Origin: Thiobacter sp. AK1
GTDB taxonomy: Bacteria > Pseudomonadota > Gammaproteobacteria > Burkholderiales > Thiobacteraceae
Assembly (NCBI RefSeq): GCF_039822265.1
Contig: NZ_JBAJEX010000009.1
Span: 1-64,000 of the forward strand
Direction: 5' to 3'
Length of the DNA: 64,000 nucleotides
This document shows, piece after piece, positions 1-9,262 of this stretch; the stretch's first letter is position 1, and every line of letters starts with the position of its first letter. Made by a program: the position numbers and the translations under genes. Under the pieces are notes generated by a model. It made no database searches, was not told the DNA's origin, and worked only from the letters and a program-made list of their open reading frames with translations.

Positions 1-76
1 CCTAAAAGCCCCAGAAAACCAGGCACCCTAAGCATCAGGTACCCACACCTATCGGCTGTTCGTTTGTTAAAGAGCA
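1..76 (-). other. pre-16S rRNA leader with boxA
   Basis: On the minus strand, positions 76-64 read TGCTCTTTAACAA, the boxA antitermination element of rRNA operons. It is followed by CAGCCGATAGGTGTGGG, which resembles the conserved sequence after boxA in proteobacterial pre-16S leaders. The 16S gene itself would lie beyond the left edge and is not visible. The assignment rests on recognising boxA and its downstream context. Confidence 0.55.
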
Positions 77-112
77 AGCCGCCCCGCCCAAGGGACGAGG
101 CAAGCGGGAATC

Positions 113-189
<77 letters not shown>

Positions 190-201
190 CCGAGAAGCGG
201 A

Positions 202-231
202 ACTATAGCAAAGCCCTCGCCGGCTTGTCAA
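202..231 (-). promoter_or_regulatory. sigma-70 promoter of tRNA-fMet
   Basis: On the minus strand a perfect -35 box TTGACA (231-226) is followed after 18 nt by TATAGT (207-202), ending 12 nt before the tRNA 5' end. Position and strength fit a stable-RNA promoter. It may also feed the rRNA leader downstream. Confidence 0.75.
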
Positions 232-319
232 CACGTTGTGTTCGCCCACAATCAGCGGCCACCCCCTTGGGCCCGGGCCCGGTTTGACTCAGCCTGGCCT
301 CTGGCTGTAGGGTGGCTCC

Positions 320-589
320 ATGGAACGGGGCCCCATCGAAATCACCGTGGAGCAGCTGCGCAGCCTCATTGGGCTGCGCGTCCTCTACCGTAGCGAGCCG
401 CATGTGGTCATCGAGGTCATTGAAGACGAGCGCGCCCTTGTGCTGGCTCCCGAGGGCTGTGGCCCCAGCATCCAGGCGGACGCCTACGGCAATGCCAGAC
501 GCCGCGCCCGCACCTTGATCACCGTGCCGGTACTGTCCGCCGACCGCACTGCCTTGCATGCGGACTTTCTTGACCTGGATCTACCCTAG
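320..589 (+). CDS. conserved small protein of unknown function
   Basis: An 89-residue protein with no recognised motif. It is mixed in composition, with a predicted beta-rich first half (residues 8-45, alternating hydrophobic and charged) and an acidic C-terminus. No signal peptide or membrane segment is visible. The start used is the ATG at 320; the ribosome binding site is weak. It stands alone between the divergent tRNA promoter and the next gene. A second open frame overlaps it in another phase, so the choice rests on its better codon pattern and balanced protein composition. Function not recognised. Confidence 0.5.
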   Translation: MERGPIEITVEQLRSLIGLRVLYRSEPHVVIEVIEDERALVLAPEGCGPSIQADAYGNARRRARTLITVPVLSADRTALHADFLDLDLP

Positions 590-682
590 CATAAGCGGGG
601 CCCGTTCCGCTCTAGACAAAGCCCGGGGCACCGAGGGAAGATAGCCACGCAGCCGCACATCAACCCAAACACGGAGGAAAGC

Positions 683-1087
683 ATGGATTTTTCCAAATTT
701 GATTTCGGGAAACGCCTCAACGAATACATCGACGAGGTACTCCACCACGGAGGCGTCACGCGCTCGGAAAGCGACCTGACCGATGGCCAGCGGGCCTTCC
801 TCTACGCGGTGCGGCGCGAACTGGTGAAATACACCGATCCGACTCGCCAAGGCTATCCCCGCAACCAATTGGAGCAGTTGGAATCCTTTGCCCGGACTTT
901 GGGCGACCTGCACAACTCCTACCACGACATGGGCATGAGCAAGATCGCAGACTGCCTGTTCAACCGTTGGAAGATGGTGCGTGAGGATGTCAAGAAACTG
1001 GCTGCCGCAGGCGGTGTGAACCTGCCGGCCTGGGTGGACGTGATCGAGGTGGAACAAACCGACATGCCCGCCTTCTACGACGCCTGA
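683..1087 (+). CDS. hypothetical protein upstream of sat
   Basis: A soluble 134-residue protein, acidic and mostly helical by composition, with many aromatic and charged residues and one Cys in the C-terminal half. A strong Shine-Dalgarno (GGAGGAA) sits 6 nt before ATG 683. No catalytic motif, signal peptide or membrane span is visible. It precedes sat in the same orientation but is separated from it by a hairpin (1097-1116) and about 190 bp, so it is probably its own transcript. Function not recognised. Confidence 0.7.
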   Translation: MDFSKFDFGKRLNEYIDEVLHHGGVTRSESDLTDGQRAFLYAVRRELVKYTDPTRQGYPRNQLEQLESFARTLGDLHNSYHDMGMSKIADCLFNRWKMVREDVKKLAAAGGVNLPAWVDVIEVEQTDMPAFYDA

Positions 1088-1096
1088 TGCTCGCCG

Positions 1097-1130
1097 GCGC
1101 GCCCTCCCTGGCGCGCTCCAGCCCCTTTTT
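1097..1130 (+). terminator. possible terminator after the 134-aa gene
   Basis: A perfect 7-bp stem (GCGCGCC / GGCGCGC, 6-nt loop) spans 1097-1116. A run of five T is at 1126-1130, about 10 nt after the stem. That gap makes it a weak intrinsic terminator, or a simple mRNA-end hairpin. Confidence 0.4.
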
Positions 1131-1277
1131 CTTAGTTTTTCAGTCAGTTATTAGCCCTGTTAGGGTCAAGGCCGTCTAATCCGACCATAAAATAGTTGGA
1201 TAGGGAGGCCCGATTTTTCCGTGCTATGCTTCGAGCCTCCAAAAACACCACCCTTGACCATCCGGAGAGGAGATAAC

Positions 1278-2486
1278 ATGCCCAAGCTGGTCAATCCCCA
1301 CGGGGGCGGCAATCTCAAGCCCCTCCTGCTGTCGGGGGAGGCCCTTAAGGCCGAACTTGCCCGCGCCCAGTCCCTTCCCAAGATCCGCATGACCTCCCGG
1401 GAAACCGGTGATCTCATAATGATGGGCATCGGCGGCTTCACCCCGCTGGATGGCTTCATGACCAAAGCAGACTGGCAAGGCGTCTGCGATGGCTACAAGA
1501 TGGCAAATGGCCTGTTCTGGCCCATCCCTATCACGCTTTCCACCGACGACGAGGACGTCAAGGAAGGGGACGAGGTCGCTCTAGTCGATGGCGAAAGCGG
1601 CGAGATCATGGGCACCATGAAGGTGACGGACAAGTACACCATCGACAAGGCCCATGAGTGCATGATGGTCTATAAAACCACGGATCTCGAGCATCCGGGT
1701 GTAAAGATGGTGATGGCTCAGGGCAAATATAACCTCGCCGGACCCGTCAAGGTGCTCTCGGACGGTGGTTTCAAGGCTCGCTACGGAGATCAGTTCCTCA
1801 CTCCGGCGGAGACACGTGCCAAGTTCGAAGCTCTGGGTTGGACGCGGGTGGCAGCCTTCCAGACCCGCAACCCCATGCATCGCTCCCATGAGTATTTGGC
1901 CAAGATCGCGGTGGAAACCATGGATGGCGTGCTCATCCATTCCCTCCTGGGCAAGCTCAAGCCCGGCGACATTCCTGCCGAAGTCCGCACCGAGGCCATC
2001 AAAGTGTTGATCGACAATTATTTCGTGCCCAATACCGTGATCCAGGCCGGCTATCCTCTAGACATGCGCTATGCCGGGCCGCGCGAGGCACTGCTGCATG
2101 CTCTGTTCCGTCAGAATTATGGTTGCTCCCATCTGATCGTCGGGCGCGATCACGCGGGCGTGGGTGACTATTACGGTCCCTTCGACGCGCAAAAGATCTT
2201 CGACGAGATTCCGCCGGGCTCGCTGGAAACCCAGCCCCTCAAGATCGACTGGACGTTCTGGTGCAACAAATGTGGCGGCATGGCCTCCATGCGCACCTGC
2301 CCCCATTCCAAGGATGATCGCATCCTGTTGTCTGGCACCAAGGTGCGGGCCATGCTATCGGAAGGCAAGGATCTGCCCGTCGAGTTCTCCCGTCCCGAAG
2401 TGGCTCAGGTACTCAAGCGCTACTACGCGAGCCTGAGTGCCGAGGAAAACGTCAAGGTCGAGCTCAAGGGACACTCTGCCAAGTAG
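1278..2486 (+). CDS. sat: ATP sulfurylase (dissimilatory sulfate adenylyltransferase)
   Basis: Catalyses adenylylsulfate + PPi to ATP + sulfate, the substrate-level phosphorylation step of sulfite oxidation in sulfur oxidisers. The 402-residue length fits the homo-oligomeric Sat family. The nucleotide-binding motif [11 protein letters not shown] and the second HxxH-type motif [16 protein letters not shown] are both present, followed by a Cys-rich segment ([16 protein letters not shown]) typical of the prokaryotic dissimilatory enzyme. The start is ATG 1278, preceded by GGAGAGGAGA; an upstream in-frame ATG at 1221 has no such site. A terminator-like hairpin separates it from aprB, the next step in the same pathway. 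Confidence 0.96.
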   Translation: MPKLVNPHGGGNLKPLLLSGEALKAELARAQSLPKIRMTSRETGDLIMMGIGGFTPLDGFMTKADWQGVCDGYKMANGLFWPIPITLSTDDEDVKEGDEVALVDGESGEIMGTMKVTDKYTIDKAHECMMVYKTTDLEHPGVKMVMAQGKYNLAGPVKVLSDGGFKARYGDQFLTPAETRAKFEALGWTRVAAFQTRNPMHRSHEYLAKIAVETMDGVLIHSLLGKLKPGDIPAEVRTEAIKVLIDNYFVPNTVIQAGYPLDMRYAGPREALLHALFRQNYGCSHLIVGRDHAGVGDYYGPFDAQKIFDEIPPGSLETQPLKIDWTFWCNKCGGMASMRTCPHSKDDRILLSGTKVRAMLSEGKDLPVEFSRPEVAQVLKRYYASLSAEENVKVELKGHSAK

Positions 2487-2498
2487 TTTCGAAGGCCT

Positions 2499-2527
2499 GG
2501 CCGGCACTCGCAACAGCCGGCCTTTTT
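2499..2527 (+). terminator. sat-aprB intergenic terminator or attenuator
   Basis: A 7-bp perfect stem GGCCGGC / GCCGGCC with a 10-nt loop is followed directly by TTTTT (2523-2527). It lies between sat and aprB, so it could uncouple their expression or act as a partial terminator. Confidence 0.6.
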
Positions 2528-2557
2528 CAACTGTGTTGCATCAACTGGAGGAACAAA

Positions 2558-3025
2558 ATGCCAACCTATGTTCGCACCGACAAATGTGACGGGTGCAAGG
2601 GTCAGGACAAGACCGCTTGCATGTACATCTGCCCGCACGACTTGATGAAGCTCGACAAGGACGGCTCCGAAACGGGACATGCCATGAAGGCATTCAACCA
2701 GGAACCGGAGCAGTGCTGGGAGTGCTATTCCTGCGTCAAGATCTGCCCGCAGCAGGCCATCGAGGTGCGCCACTATGCGGACATCGTTCCTCTCGGCGGG
2801 TCCGTACAACCCCTGCGCGGTACCGATTCCATCATGTGGACTATCAAGTTCCGTAACGGCACCCTCAAGCGGTTCAAGTTTCCCATCCGCACCACGCCGG
2901 AAGGCTCGATCGATCCCTATGGTGGTAAGCCGATGCCAAAACTGGCCGACATCACCAAACCTGGCTTCTTCGTTTCGGTGGGTGGTTTCCGTGGCGGCAA
3001 CCCGGCTGAGCTGATTCGCAAGTAA
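2558..3025 (+). CDS. aprB: adenylylsulfate (APS) reductase beta subunit
   Basis: Iron-sulfur subunit of cytoplasmic APS reductase, which in this direction oxidises sulfite plus AMP to APS. The 155-residue protein carries two [4Fe-4S] motifs: C10-x2-C13-x7-C21-x3-C25 and C53-x2-C56-x2-C59-x3-C63. The spacing of the first, with the longer CKGQDKTAC loop, is characteristic of AprB. The C-terminal tail (about residues 100-155) is the extension that wraps AprA. SD GGAGG lies before ATG 2558. aprA follows after 72 bp. No aprM membrane anchor is found next to it. Confidence 0.96.
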   Translation: MPTYVRTDKCDGCKGQDKTACMYICPHDLMKLDKDGSETGHAMKAFNQEPEQCWECYSCVKICPQQAIEVRHYADIVPLGGSVQPLRGTDSIMWTIKFRNGTLKRFKFPIRTTPEGSIDPYGGKPMPKLADITKPGFFVSVGGFRGGNPAELIRK

Positions 3026-3097
3026 ATCGTTGGACATCAATTTGCGGGAGGGAGCGGGCCGCATGCCACGCTGAACCGCAGCAAGGAGACTCAAACA

Positions 3098-5119
3098 ATG
3101 GCTGGTGAATTTGGCAATCCCGAAGTCGTGCAAGAGGAAGTGGACATCCTCTTGATTGGTGGCGGTATGGCCTGCTGTGGCGCCGCCTATGAAGTCGTGC
3201 GCTGGGCAGAAGCCGCCAAGGCAGAGCTCGGCATCGATCTGAAGATCAAGCTGGTGGACAAGGCCGCCTTGGATCGCTCTGGCGCAGTGGCCCAGGGTCT
3301 GTCCGCGATCAACACCTACATCGGCCCGGAGCAGGACCCGGCCGACTATGCGCGTATGGTGTCCAACGACCTGATGGGCATCACCCGCGACGACCTGGCC
3401 TACGACTTGGGCCGCCATGTGGACGAGTCGGTGCACCTGTTCGAAGAGTGGGGCCTGCCCATCTGGAAGGTGGATGAGAACGGCGAGCGCCATGACGGCT
3501 CCAAAGGTCTGCCTGCTCTCAAGGATGGTGGCAAGCCCGTGCGTTCGGGCAAGTGGCAGATCATGATCAATGGCGAATCCTACAAATGGATCGTGGCCGA
3601 GGCCGCCAAGAAAGCCCTGGGCATGGACCGCATCCAAGAGCGCGTGTTCATCGTCAAGCTGGTGAACGATAAGAATGACAAAAACCGTATCGCCGGTGCG
3701 GTGGGCTTCTCAGTGCGCGAGCACAAGGTTTACGTGTACAAGGCCAAGGCGATCTTGCTGGCTGCCGGTGGCTGCGTGAACATCTTCCGCCCACGCTCGG
3801 TGGGTGAAGGAACGGGTCGCGCCTGGTATCCGGTTTGGAACGCCGGTTCCACCTACGCCATGGCCGCGGAAGCTGGCGCCGAGCTCACCATGATGGAGAA
3901 CCGCTTCGTTCCCGCTCGCTTCAAGGATGGTTATGGCCCGGTGGGTGCCTGGTTCCTCCTGTTCAAGGCCAAGGCGGTGAACGCGTTGGGCGAGGTCTAC
4001 ATGGAGAAGAACAAGGATCTCCTGAACGACTACCCGCCCTATGGGCAAGCCGCGGTGCCAGCATCCTGCCTGCGCAACCACCTGATGCTGAAGGAAATGA
4101 AGGAAGGCCGTGGCCCCATCTACATGGACACGGTGACCGCGCTGGCAAAACTGAAAGAAACCCTCTCGCCGCGTGAGGTGAAACACCTGGAAGCGGAAGC
4201 TTGGGAAGACTTCCTCGACATGTGCGTCGGTCAGTGTGGCATCTGGGTGGGCGAGAACATTGAGCCGGATAAGAAAAACTCCGAGCTCATGCCCACCGAG
4301 CCCTATCTGCTTGGCTCTCACTCCGGCTGCTGTGGTATCTGGGTGTCCGGCCCCGAAGACGTGGGAGCGCCTACTACCGAGGATCACCCCGAAAAGGACA
4401 AGATCCCCGCGCACCTGCCGCAAGGCTGGCATTGGGGCTATCGCTCCATGACCACCGTCAAGGGCCTGTTCACGGCGGGCGACGGCGTGGGGGCTTCCGG
4501 CCACAAGTTCTCCTCCGGTTCCCACGCGGAAGGTCGGATCGCCGCCAAGGCGATGGTCAAGTACTGCATCGACCACAAGGATCTGAAACCAGAACTCGAC
4601 ACCCCGGTGGAGCAACTGGTCGAGGAGATCTACAAGCCGGTGCGCAACTTCCTGCAGTACAAGGACTACACCACCGCCATCGACGTGAACCCGCACTACA
4701 TCACGCCGAAGATGCTCCAGTTCCGTCTGCAAAAGATCATGGACGAGTACGTGGCGGGTGTGGCCACCTACTACACCACCAACGAGCACATGCTCAAAGT
4801 GGCGGAAGAGAAGCTGGAAATGCTGAAAGAAGACGCGGAGAAGATGCGTGCCAAAGACCTGCACGAGCTGCTGCGTGCCTGGGAGAACTACCACCGCATC
4901 CTGACCGCGGAAGCCCACATGAAGCACATCCAGTTCCGGGAAGAGACCCGTTACCCGGGCTTCTACTACCGCGCCGACAAGAACTTCATCGACGAGAAGA
5001 ACTGGAAGTGCTTCGTCAACTCGGTCTATGACAAGAACACCAAGAAGTGGACGGTGTTCAAGCGTCAGCACTACGATCTGGTTGACAAGTCCAAGCTGTT
5101 CAAGACCGCGGCCCACTGA
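3098..5119 (+). CDS. aprA: adenylylsulfate (APS) reductase alpha subunit
   Basis: Flavoprotein subunit of APS reductase; sulfite adds to FAD and then reacts with AMP to give APS. The 673-residue length is typical. The N-terminal FAD-binding motif is DILLIGGGMACCGAA (about residues 15-29), and later segments such as GEGTGRAWYPVWNAGS and the SGCCGIWVSGP stretch fit the fumarate-reductase-like flavoprotein fold of AprA. SD AAGGAGA lies before ATG 3098. It is last of the sat-aprBA run and is followed by a strong terminator. The electron acceptor complex (AprM or QmoABC) is not encoded in this window. Confidence 0.97.
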   Translation: MAGEFGNPEVVQEEVDILLIGGGMACCGAAYEVVRWAEAAKAELGIDLKIKLVDKAALDRSGAVAQGLSAINTYIGPEQDPADYARMVSNDLMGITRDDLAYDLGRHVDESVHLFEEWGLPIWKVDENGERHDGSKGLPALKDGGKPVRSGKWQIMINGESYKWIVAEAAKKALGMDRIQERVFIVKLVNDKNDKNRIAGAVGFSVREHKVYVYKAKAILLAAGGCVNIFRPRSVGEGTGRAWYPVWNAGSTYAMAAEAGAELTMMENRFVPARFKDGYGPVGAWFLLFKAKAVNALGEVYMEKNKDLLNDYPPYGQAAVPASCLRNHLMLKEMKEGRGPIYMDTVTALAKLKETLSPREVKHLEAEAWEDFLDMCVGQCGIWVGENIEPDKKNSELMPTEPYLLGSHSGCCGIWVSGPEDVGAPTTEDHPEKDKIPAHLPQGWHWGYRSMTTVKGLFTAGDGVGASGHKFSSGSHAEGRIAAKAMVKYCIDHKDLKPELDTPVEQLVEEIYKPVRNFLQYKDYTTAIDVNPHYITPKMLQFRLQKIMDEYVAGVATYYTTNEHMLKVAEEKLEMLKEDAEKMRAKDLHELLRAWENYHRILTAEAHMKHIQFREETRYPGFYYRADKNFIDEKNWKCFVNSVYDKNTKKWTVFKRQHYDLVDKSKLFKTAAH

Positions 5120-5148
5120 GCGGTCGGCACACAGCCGAGCACGGGAAG

Positions 5149-5178
5149 CCGGGCGCCGCAAGGCGCCCGGTTTTCTTT
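5149..5178 (+). terminator. Rho-independent terminator of sat-aprBA
   Basis: A perfect 9-bp stem CCGGGCGCC / GGCGCCCGG with loop GCAA is followed by TTTTCTTT. This is a classical intrinsic terminator 30 bp after the aprA stop. Confidence 0.9.
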
Positions 5179-5298
5179 CGGCGCGACAAAACACTATTCA
5201 CGGCATGCTTTTGCCCACGGCAGAGGCATGATATGAATGTGCTTTAGCGTTCATCTCCGAATGGATGCTTTTTCTTGTAGCCCATGAGAGGTCGTGCC

Positions 5299-6219
5299 AT
5301 GGAAGATTTCGAAGTCAAGGATTCGCCGTTCCCCCCAAGCCCCGTCGTGCCGCAGCTTCTGCAGCCGGAAACCGTTATCCAGTTCCACTGCCACAAGGAC
5401 ATCGCGTGCTTCAATGCCTGCTGCAAGAACATCGACATCTCCCTCACGCCCTATGACATCCTGCGCCTCAAGAAGCGGCTCAACATGAGCTCGGGCGAAT
5501 TCCTCAAGGCCTACACGTTTCCCTACGAAATGGAGAAGGACGGCATCGCCGGGGTCAAGCTCAAGCCCGTGGAGGGTGGGACAGCATGCCGCTTCATGAC
5601 CGAGCAAGGGTGCAGCGTGTACGAAGACCGGCCCACCGCCTGCCGCTACTATCCGGTGGGGCTACTCTCCATCCGGCGCCAGGGCGAAAACTTCGATCGC
5701 GAGGCCTATGCCATCATCAAGGAGAACCACTGCCTTGGCCACAACGAAGCACGCCAGCTCACCATCGCCGAATACCGCAAGGAACAGGGTCTGGAAGAAT
5801 ACGACGAGTTGAGCCGCGGCTGGCGCCAGCTCATCCTGAAGAAGAAATCGGCGGGTCCGACCGTGGGCAAGCCGAGTAAGCGCAGTCTGCAGATGTTCTT
5901 CATGACCTGTTACGACCTGGATCAATTCCGGGATTTCGCCACCTCGGCGCAGTTCAATGACCTATACGAGGTGGAGCCCGAGACCCGGGAAAAGATCAAG
6001 ACCGATGACATTGCTCTCATGCAGTTCGGTTTTCGGCTGCTGCGGCAGGTCATGTTCAACGAGATGAGCATTCCCATCCGCCCCGATGCCCTGGAAAAAC
6101 GCCTGGCGCGCAAACGGGAACGAGAACAGATCCTGGATAGAATCGTCGAAAAGATCGGCCCGGTGGAAACCGTTCCTGTGGAAGAGCTGGAAGACAAGTA
6201 CAAGCACGCTTCGGACTGA
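5299..6219 (+). CDS. YkgJ-type cysteine cluster protein
   Basis: A cytoplasmic 306-residue protein with the YkgJ/Fli-B-like Cys cluster (zinc or iron-sulfur binding). The core reads [17 protein letters not shown], later [23 protein letters not shown], the usual C-x3-type pattern near residues 40-115. The exact chemistry of the family is unknown; some members help maturation or methylation of partner proteins. The start chosen is ATG 5299, with GAGAGGT 6 nt upstream, rather than ATG 5284. It is separated by 2 bp from the AAA+ ATPase gene and so is probably co-transcribed with norQ/norD-like genes. Confidence 0.8.
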   Translation: MEDFEVKDSPFPPSPVVPQLLQPETVIQFHCHKDIACFNACCKNIDISLTPYDILRLKKRLNMSSGEFLKAYTFPYEMEKDGIAGVKLKPVEGGTACRFMTEQGCSVYEDRPTACRYYPVGLLSIRRQGENFDREAYAIIKENHCLGHNEARQLTIAEYRKEQGLEEYDELSRGWRQLILKKKSAGPTVGKPSKRSLQMFFMTCYDLDQFRDFATSAQFNDLYEVEPETREKIKTDDIALMQFGFRLLRQVMFNEMSIPIRPDALEKRLARKREREQILDRIVEKIGPVETVPVEELEDKYKHASD

Positions 6220-6221
6220 AC

Positions 6222-7034
6222 ATGAACGCGCGAACGCTAGATACCGAGGCCTACTTCATCGAAAGAGAGCCCTATTACGAGCCGACCGGTGACGAAGTGG
6301 CGGTCTTCGAAGCCGCCTACCGCAACAAACTGCCGGTGTTGCTCAAGGGTCCCACCGGCTGCGGCAAGACCCGCTTCATGGAGTACATGGCCTGGCGCCT
6401 CAAGCGTCCGCTTATCACGGTATCCTGTCACGACGACCTCACCGCATCGGACCTGGTGGGTCGCTTTCTGGTGAAGGGAGGCGAGACCACCTGGGTCGAT
6501 GGCCCTCTCACCCGCGCGGTGCGGACCGGGGCCATTTGCTACCTGGACGAAATCGTCGAAGCCCGCAAAGACACCATGGTGGTGATCCACCCCCTCGCCG
6601 ATGACCGACGCACCTTGCCTATGGAAAAGCTCGGTCTCCTGGTGGAAGCCGACGATCGCTTCTGCCTCGCCGTCTCCTACAACCCTGGCTATCAGAGCGT
6701 ACTCAAGGACCTCAAGCAGAGCACGCGCCAGCGCTTCGTGGCGCTGGAATTCAGCTATCCCTCGCCGGAGCTGGAGCGCAAGATCGTGGTCACGGAAGCC
6801 GGTGTGGATGCCGCCACCGCGGAAAAGCTGGTGAAATTCGCCCACATGACCCGCAACCTCAAAGGCAGTGGGCTCGAAGAAGGAGCCAGCACCCGCCTAC
6901 TGGTCCATGCCGGCAAACTGATTGCCGCCGGCATCGCGCCAATCACCGCGTGCCGGACGGCCATCGCCGAGGCGATCACCGACGACGCAGAAATGCTGGC
7001 CGCCGTGCAGGAACTTTCCTCATCCTTGTTCTGA
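6222..7034 (+). CDS. CbbQ/NorQ/NirQ-type MoxR AAA+ ATPase
   Basis: A 270-residue AAA+ ATPase of the CbbQ/NirQ/NorQ/GvpN group. Walker A is GPTGCGKT (residues 43-50), Walker B is AICYLDEI (about 105-112), and a sensor segment AVSYNPGYQ follows. The family works with a VWA-domain partner to remodel or activate metalloenzymes (Rubisco for CbbQO, NO reductase for NorQD). Its partner is the next gene, a NorD/CbbO homologue. No Rubisco or nor structural genes lie nearby, so the client here may instead be APS reductase or another sulfur enzyme; that is inference from position only. Confidence 0.9.
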   Translation: MNARTLDTEAYFIEREPYYEPTGDEVAVFEAAYRNKLPVLLKGPTGCGKTRFMEYMAWRLKRPLITVSCHDDLTASDLVGRFLVKGGETTWVDGPLTRAVRTGAICYLDEIVEARKDTMVVIHPLADDRRTLPMEKLGLLVEADDRFCLAVSYNPGYQSVLKDLKQSTRQRFVALEFSYPSPELERKIVVTEAGVDAATAEKLVKFAHMTRNLKGSGLEEGASTRLLVHAGKLIAAGIAPITACRTAIAEAITDDAEMLAAVQELSSSLF

Positions 7035-7129
7035 GTTTTGCCTCGTGCGGACCGAGGGCCGAGACAAGCAGCCATGCCGCCGCTCCAACATGACTTCCTT
7101 CCTGGCGTGACACAGCTGTGGTGAGCGCC

Positions 7130-9262
7130 ATGTCGGTTCAAGCGAGTCTCGACATCGCTGACATTCTCCCGTCCCTCGAGAAATGGCTGGACGTGGAATT
7201 CACGTTTTACCGGGTGGAAGAGCTCGCCGCCGACATCGCCCGGCGGCCGCGGGGTGAACAGAATTTCCTGCTCGACTGGATCCGTCGCATCGCCACCACC
7301 AACATCGAGATTGCCTACCAGTTCGCGCGGCGTGCTCCCGCCCTGCTGGGACGCATGGATTGGCGCATGATCGAAGCCTGGGCGCTGCACGCCATGGACA
7401 GCTACGACAAGAGCGGCCTACGCGCCGCGCTATTGGTGATCGAGGGCGTGGATGGCTTCGCCGCCCAACGTCATGCGCGGGTCGCCGGCGCCCTGTTCGA
7501 AGACATCGATGGCATTCTTTTCAACTTTGTGCGTGGCCTCTCCGGTCGCCGACTGAATCTGGCCCAAGGCGATGTGGCTTACACCGACAGCGAAACCCTG
7601 TTTCTGCCCACTGTCATTGCGGAACTGGAAACCTTGGAAGACAACTTCCGCCTCGCCAAGGCCACCGTCACCGTGCTCTGGGCTCAAACGCGCTTTGGCA
7701 CGTTCCACTTCGATCTGCAAAACGCCCTTTCAGCGCACCCGCGTCGCGAACAGGCGCTACGCGTATTCACGGCACTGGAAACCCTGCGCCTCGAAGCCTG
7801 CATTCGCCGCGAGCTGCCGGGGCTGTACCGCGACATGCAGTACCTCAAGGCCTTGCTGAACGAGGACCGCCTCTCGCCTACTTGGCAGATTTACGCAAAT
7901 ACGCTCGCCGATCCACACGCAAGCGTCGAGGACAGCCTGCGCCTACTCCCGCTGGCCATGGAGGAACCAGACCCGCCCCGTTTCTGCTACCAGGGCGAGA
8001 TCCGGCCCGAGGCCGTGGCCCAGTGCATGGCTGCCCGCATCCAACGGGAAAAGGCGCTACTGCGCGTGAAACTGGCGCAGCTCGCGGAAGAACACGGTCA
8101 TCCCCTCCCTGCCAAGGACGCCCCCACCCAAATACCAGTGCCCCACTTCCAACTCAAGCAGGAAGAGGACGCCGCTTCCGGCGCGGTGGAAATGGAACTC
8201 ATGCTGGATGGCGTACCCCTGCCTGCTCCGGAAGACGTAAAGGCTCTGCTCACTTCGATCCAGCTCGATCTCGGCCACATCCCGGATGAATACCTCACGC
8301 CAGCCGGCCCAGGCGAATACGATCCCAGCCTATACCAGGAGCAGACCCCGGATCCAAACGACGTCTGGCAGGGTGCCTATCACGAAATCGGCGCGACGCT
8401 TTACGACGAATGGGATTTTGGTCGACAGCATTACCGTAAGAATTGGTGCGTAATGCGCGAGAAAGACGTCACACCGGTGTACGACGACTTCGCGCGCGAG
8501 ACGCTCGCACGCTACAGCGGCGTGGTCAAACACCTGCGTCGCAGCTTCGAGGCCATGCGTGACGAGAACAAACTGTATAAGCGGCAACCCTATGGCGACG
8601 AGGTGGACATCGACGCCCTAGTGGAAGCCCTCGCGGATGCGCGCGATGGCCGCGAGATGTCCGATCGGCTGTTCACCCGCATGCACCGCGCCGAGCGCAA
8701 CATTGCCGTCATGTTCATGGTGGACATGAGCGGCTCGACTCGCGGCTGGATCAACGATGCCGAGCGCGAGACGCTGCTTCTCCTGTGCGAGGCGCTGGAG
8801 ACACTGGGGGACCGCTATGGTATCTATGGCTTCTCCGGTCAGACCCGCAAGCGCTGCGAACTCTACCGCATCAAGGAAATCGACGAGCCTTACGGCGAAC
8901 TCGTCAAGGCGCGCATTAGCGGCATCCGTCCCCAAGACTACACCCGTATGGGCTTCGCCATTCGACACCTCACCCGTTTGCTTAGCCGCGTGGAAGCCCG
9001 AACCAAACTGCTCATTACCCTCTCGGATGGCAAACCTGACGACTATTTCGATGTCTATCGCGGCCAGTATGGTATCGAGGACACGCGTCAGGCGCTAATC
9101 GAGGCCAAGCGGGCTGGTATTCATTCCTTCTGCATCACCATCGACCAAGAAGCGCGCGACTACCTGCCCCACATGTACGGCGCCGCGCACTACGCCATTA
9201 TCGACGACGTACGAAAACTTCCTTTAAAGGTCGCCGACATTTACCGACGGCTCACGACCTAA
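7130..9262 (+). CDS. NorD/CbbO-like VWA-domain protein
   Basis: A 710-residue partner of the preceding AAA+ ATPase. The C-terminal third is a von Willebrand A domain with a full MIDAS: DMSGS (near residue 540), the Thr of QDYTRMG and the Asp of TLSDGKPDD. The N-terminal two thirds are helical and match the adaptor part of NorD/CbbO proteins. ATG 7130 is preferred over the GTG at 7118 because it is the usual codon, though neither has a strong ribosome site. The stop codon TAA lies inside the likely target duplication of the IS element that follows, so the last residues could have been altered by the insertion. Confidence 0.88.
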   Translation: MSVQASLDIADILPSLEKWLDVEFTFYRVEELAADIARRPRGEQNFLLDWIRRIATTNIEIAYQFARRAPALLGRMDWRMIEAWALHAMDSYDKSGLRAALLVIEGVDGFAAQRHARVAGALFEDIDGILFNFVRGLSGRRLNLAQGDVAYTDSETLFLPTVIAELETLEDNFRLAKATVTVLWAQTRFGTFHFDLQNALSAHPRREQALRVFTALETLRLEACIRRELPGLYRDMQYLKALLNEDRLSPTWQIYANTLADPHASVEDSLRLLPLAMEEPDPPRFCYQGEIRPEAVAQCMAARIQREKALLRVKLAQLAEEHGHPLPAKDAPTQIPVPHFQLKQEEDAASGAVEMELMLDGVPLPAPEDVKALLTSIQLDLGHIPDEYLTPAGPGEYDPSLYQEQTPDPNDVWQGAYHEIGATLYDEWDFGRQHYRKNWCVMREKDVTPVYDDFARETLARYSGVVKHLRRSFEAMRDENKLYKRQPYGDEVDIDALVEALADARDGREMSDRLFTRMHRAERNIAVMFMVDMSGSTRGWINDAERETLLLLCEALETLGDRYGIYGFSGQTRKRCELYRIKEIDEPYGELVKARISGIRPQDYTRMGFAIRHLTRLLSRVEARTKLLITLSDGKPDDYFDVYRGQYGIEDTRQALIEAKRAGIHSFCITIDQEARDYLPHMYGAAHYAIIDDVRKLPLKVADIYRRLTT

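Noticed and set aside
1131-1277. Sigma-70 promoter for sat
   Set aside because: TTGGAT at 1196 and TATGCT at 1224 are 22 bp apart, too far; no better pair was found, so no promoter is claimed.
2423-3637. Long minus-strand open frame opposite aprB and aprA
   Set aside because: It is a shadow of strongly supported aprB/aprA coding sequence and its translation has no recognisable domain.
3710-5194. 494-codon minus-strand open frame opposite aprA
   Set aside because: Antisense shadow; composition (His/Val/Leu-rich) is that of a reversed GC-rich gene.
6222-9262. norQ/norD as part of a denitrification (NO reductase) cluster
   Set aside because: No norC/norB or cbbL/cbbM genes are adjacent; only the chaperone-type pair is present, so a fixed client is not claimed.
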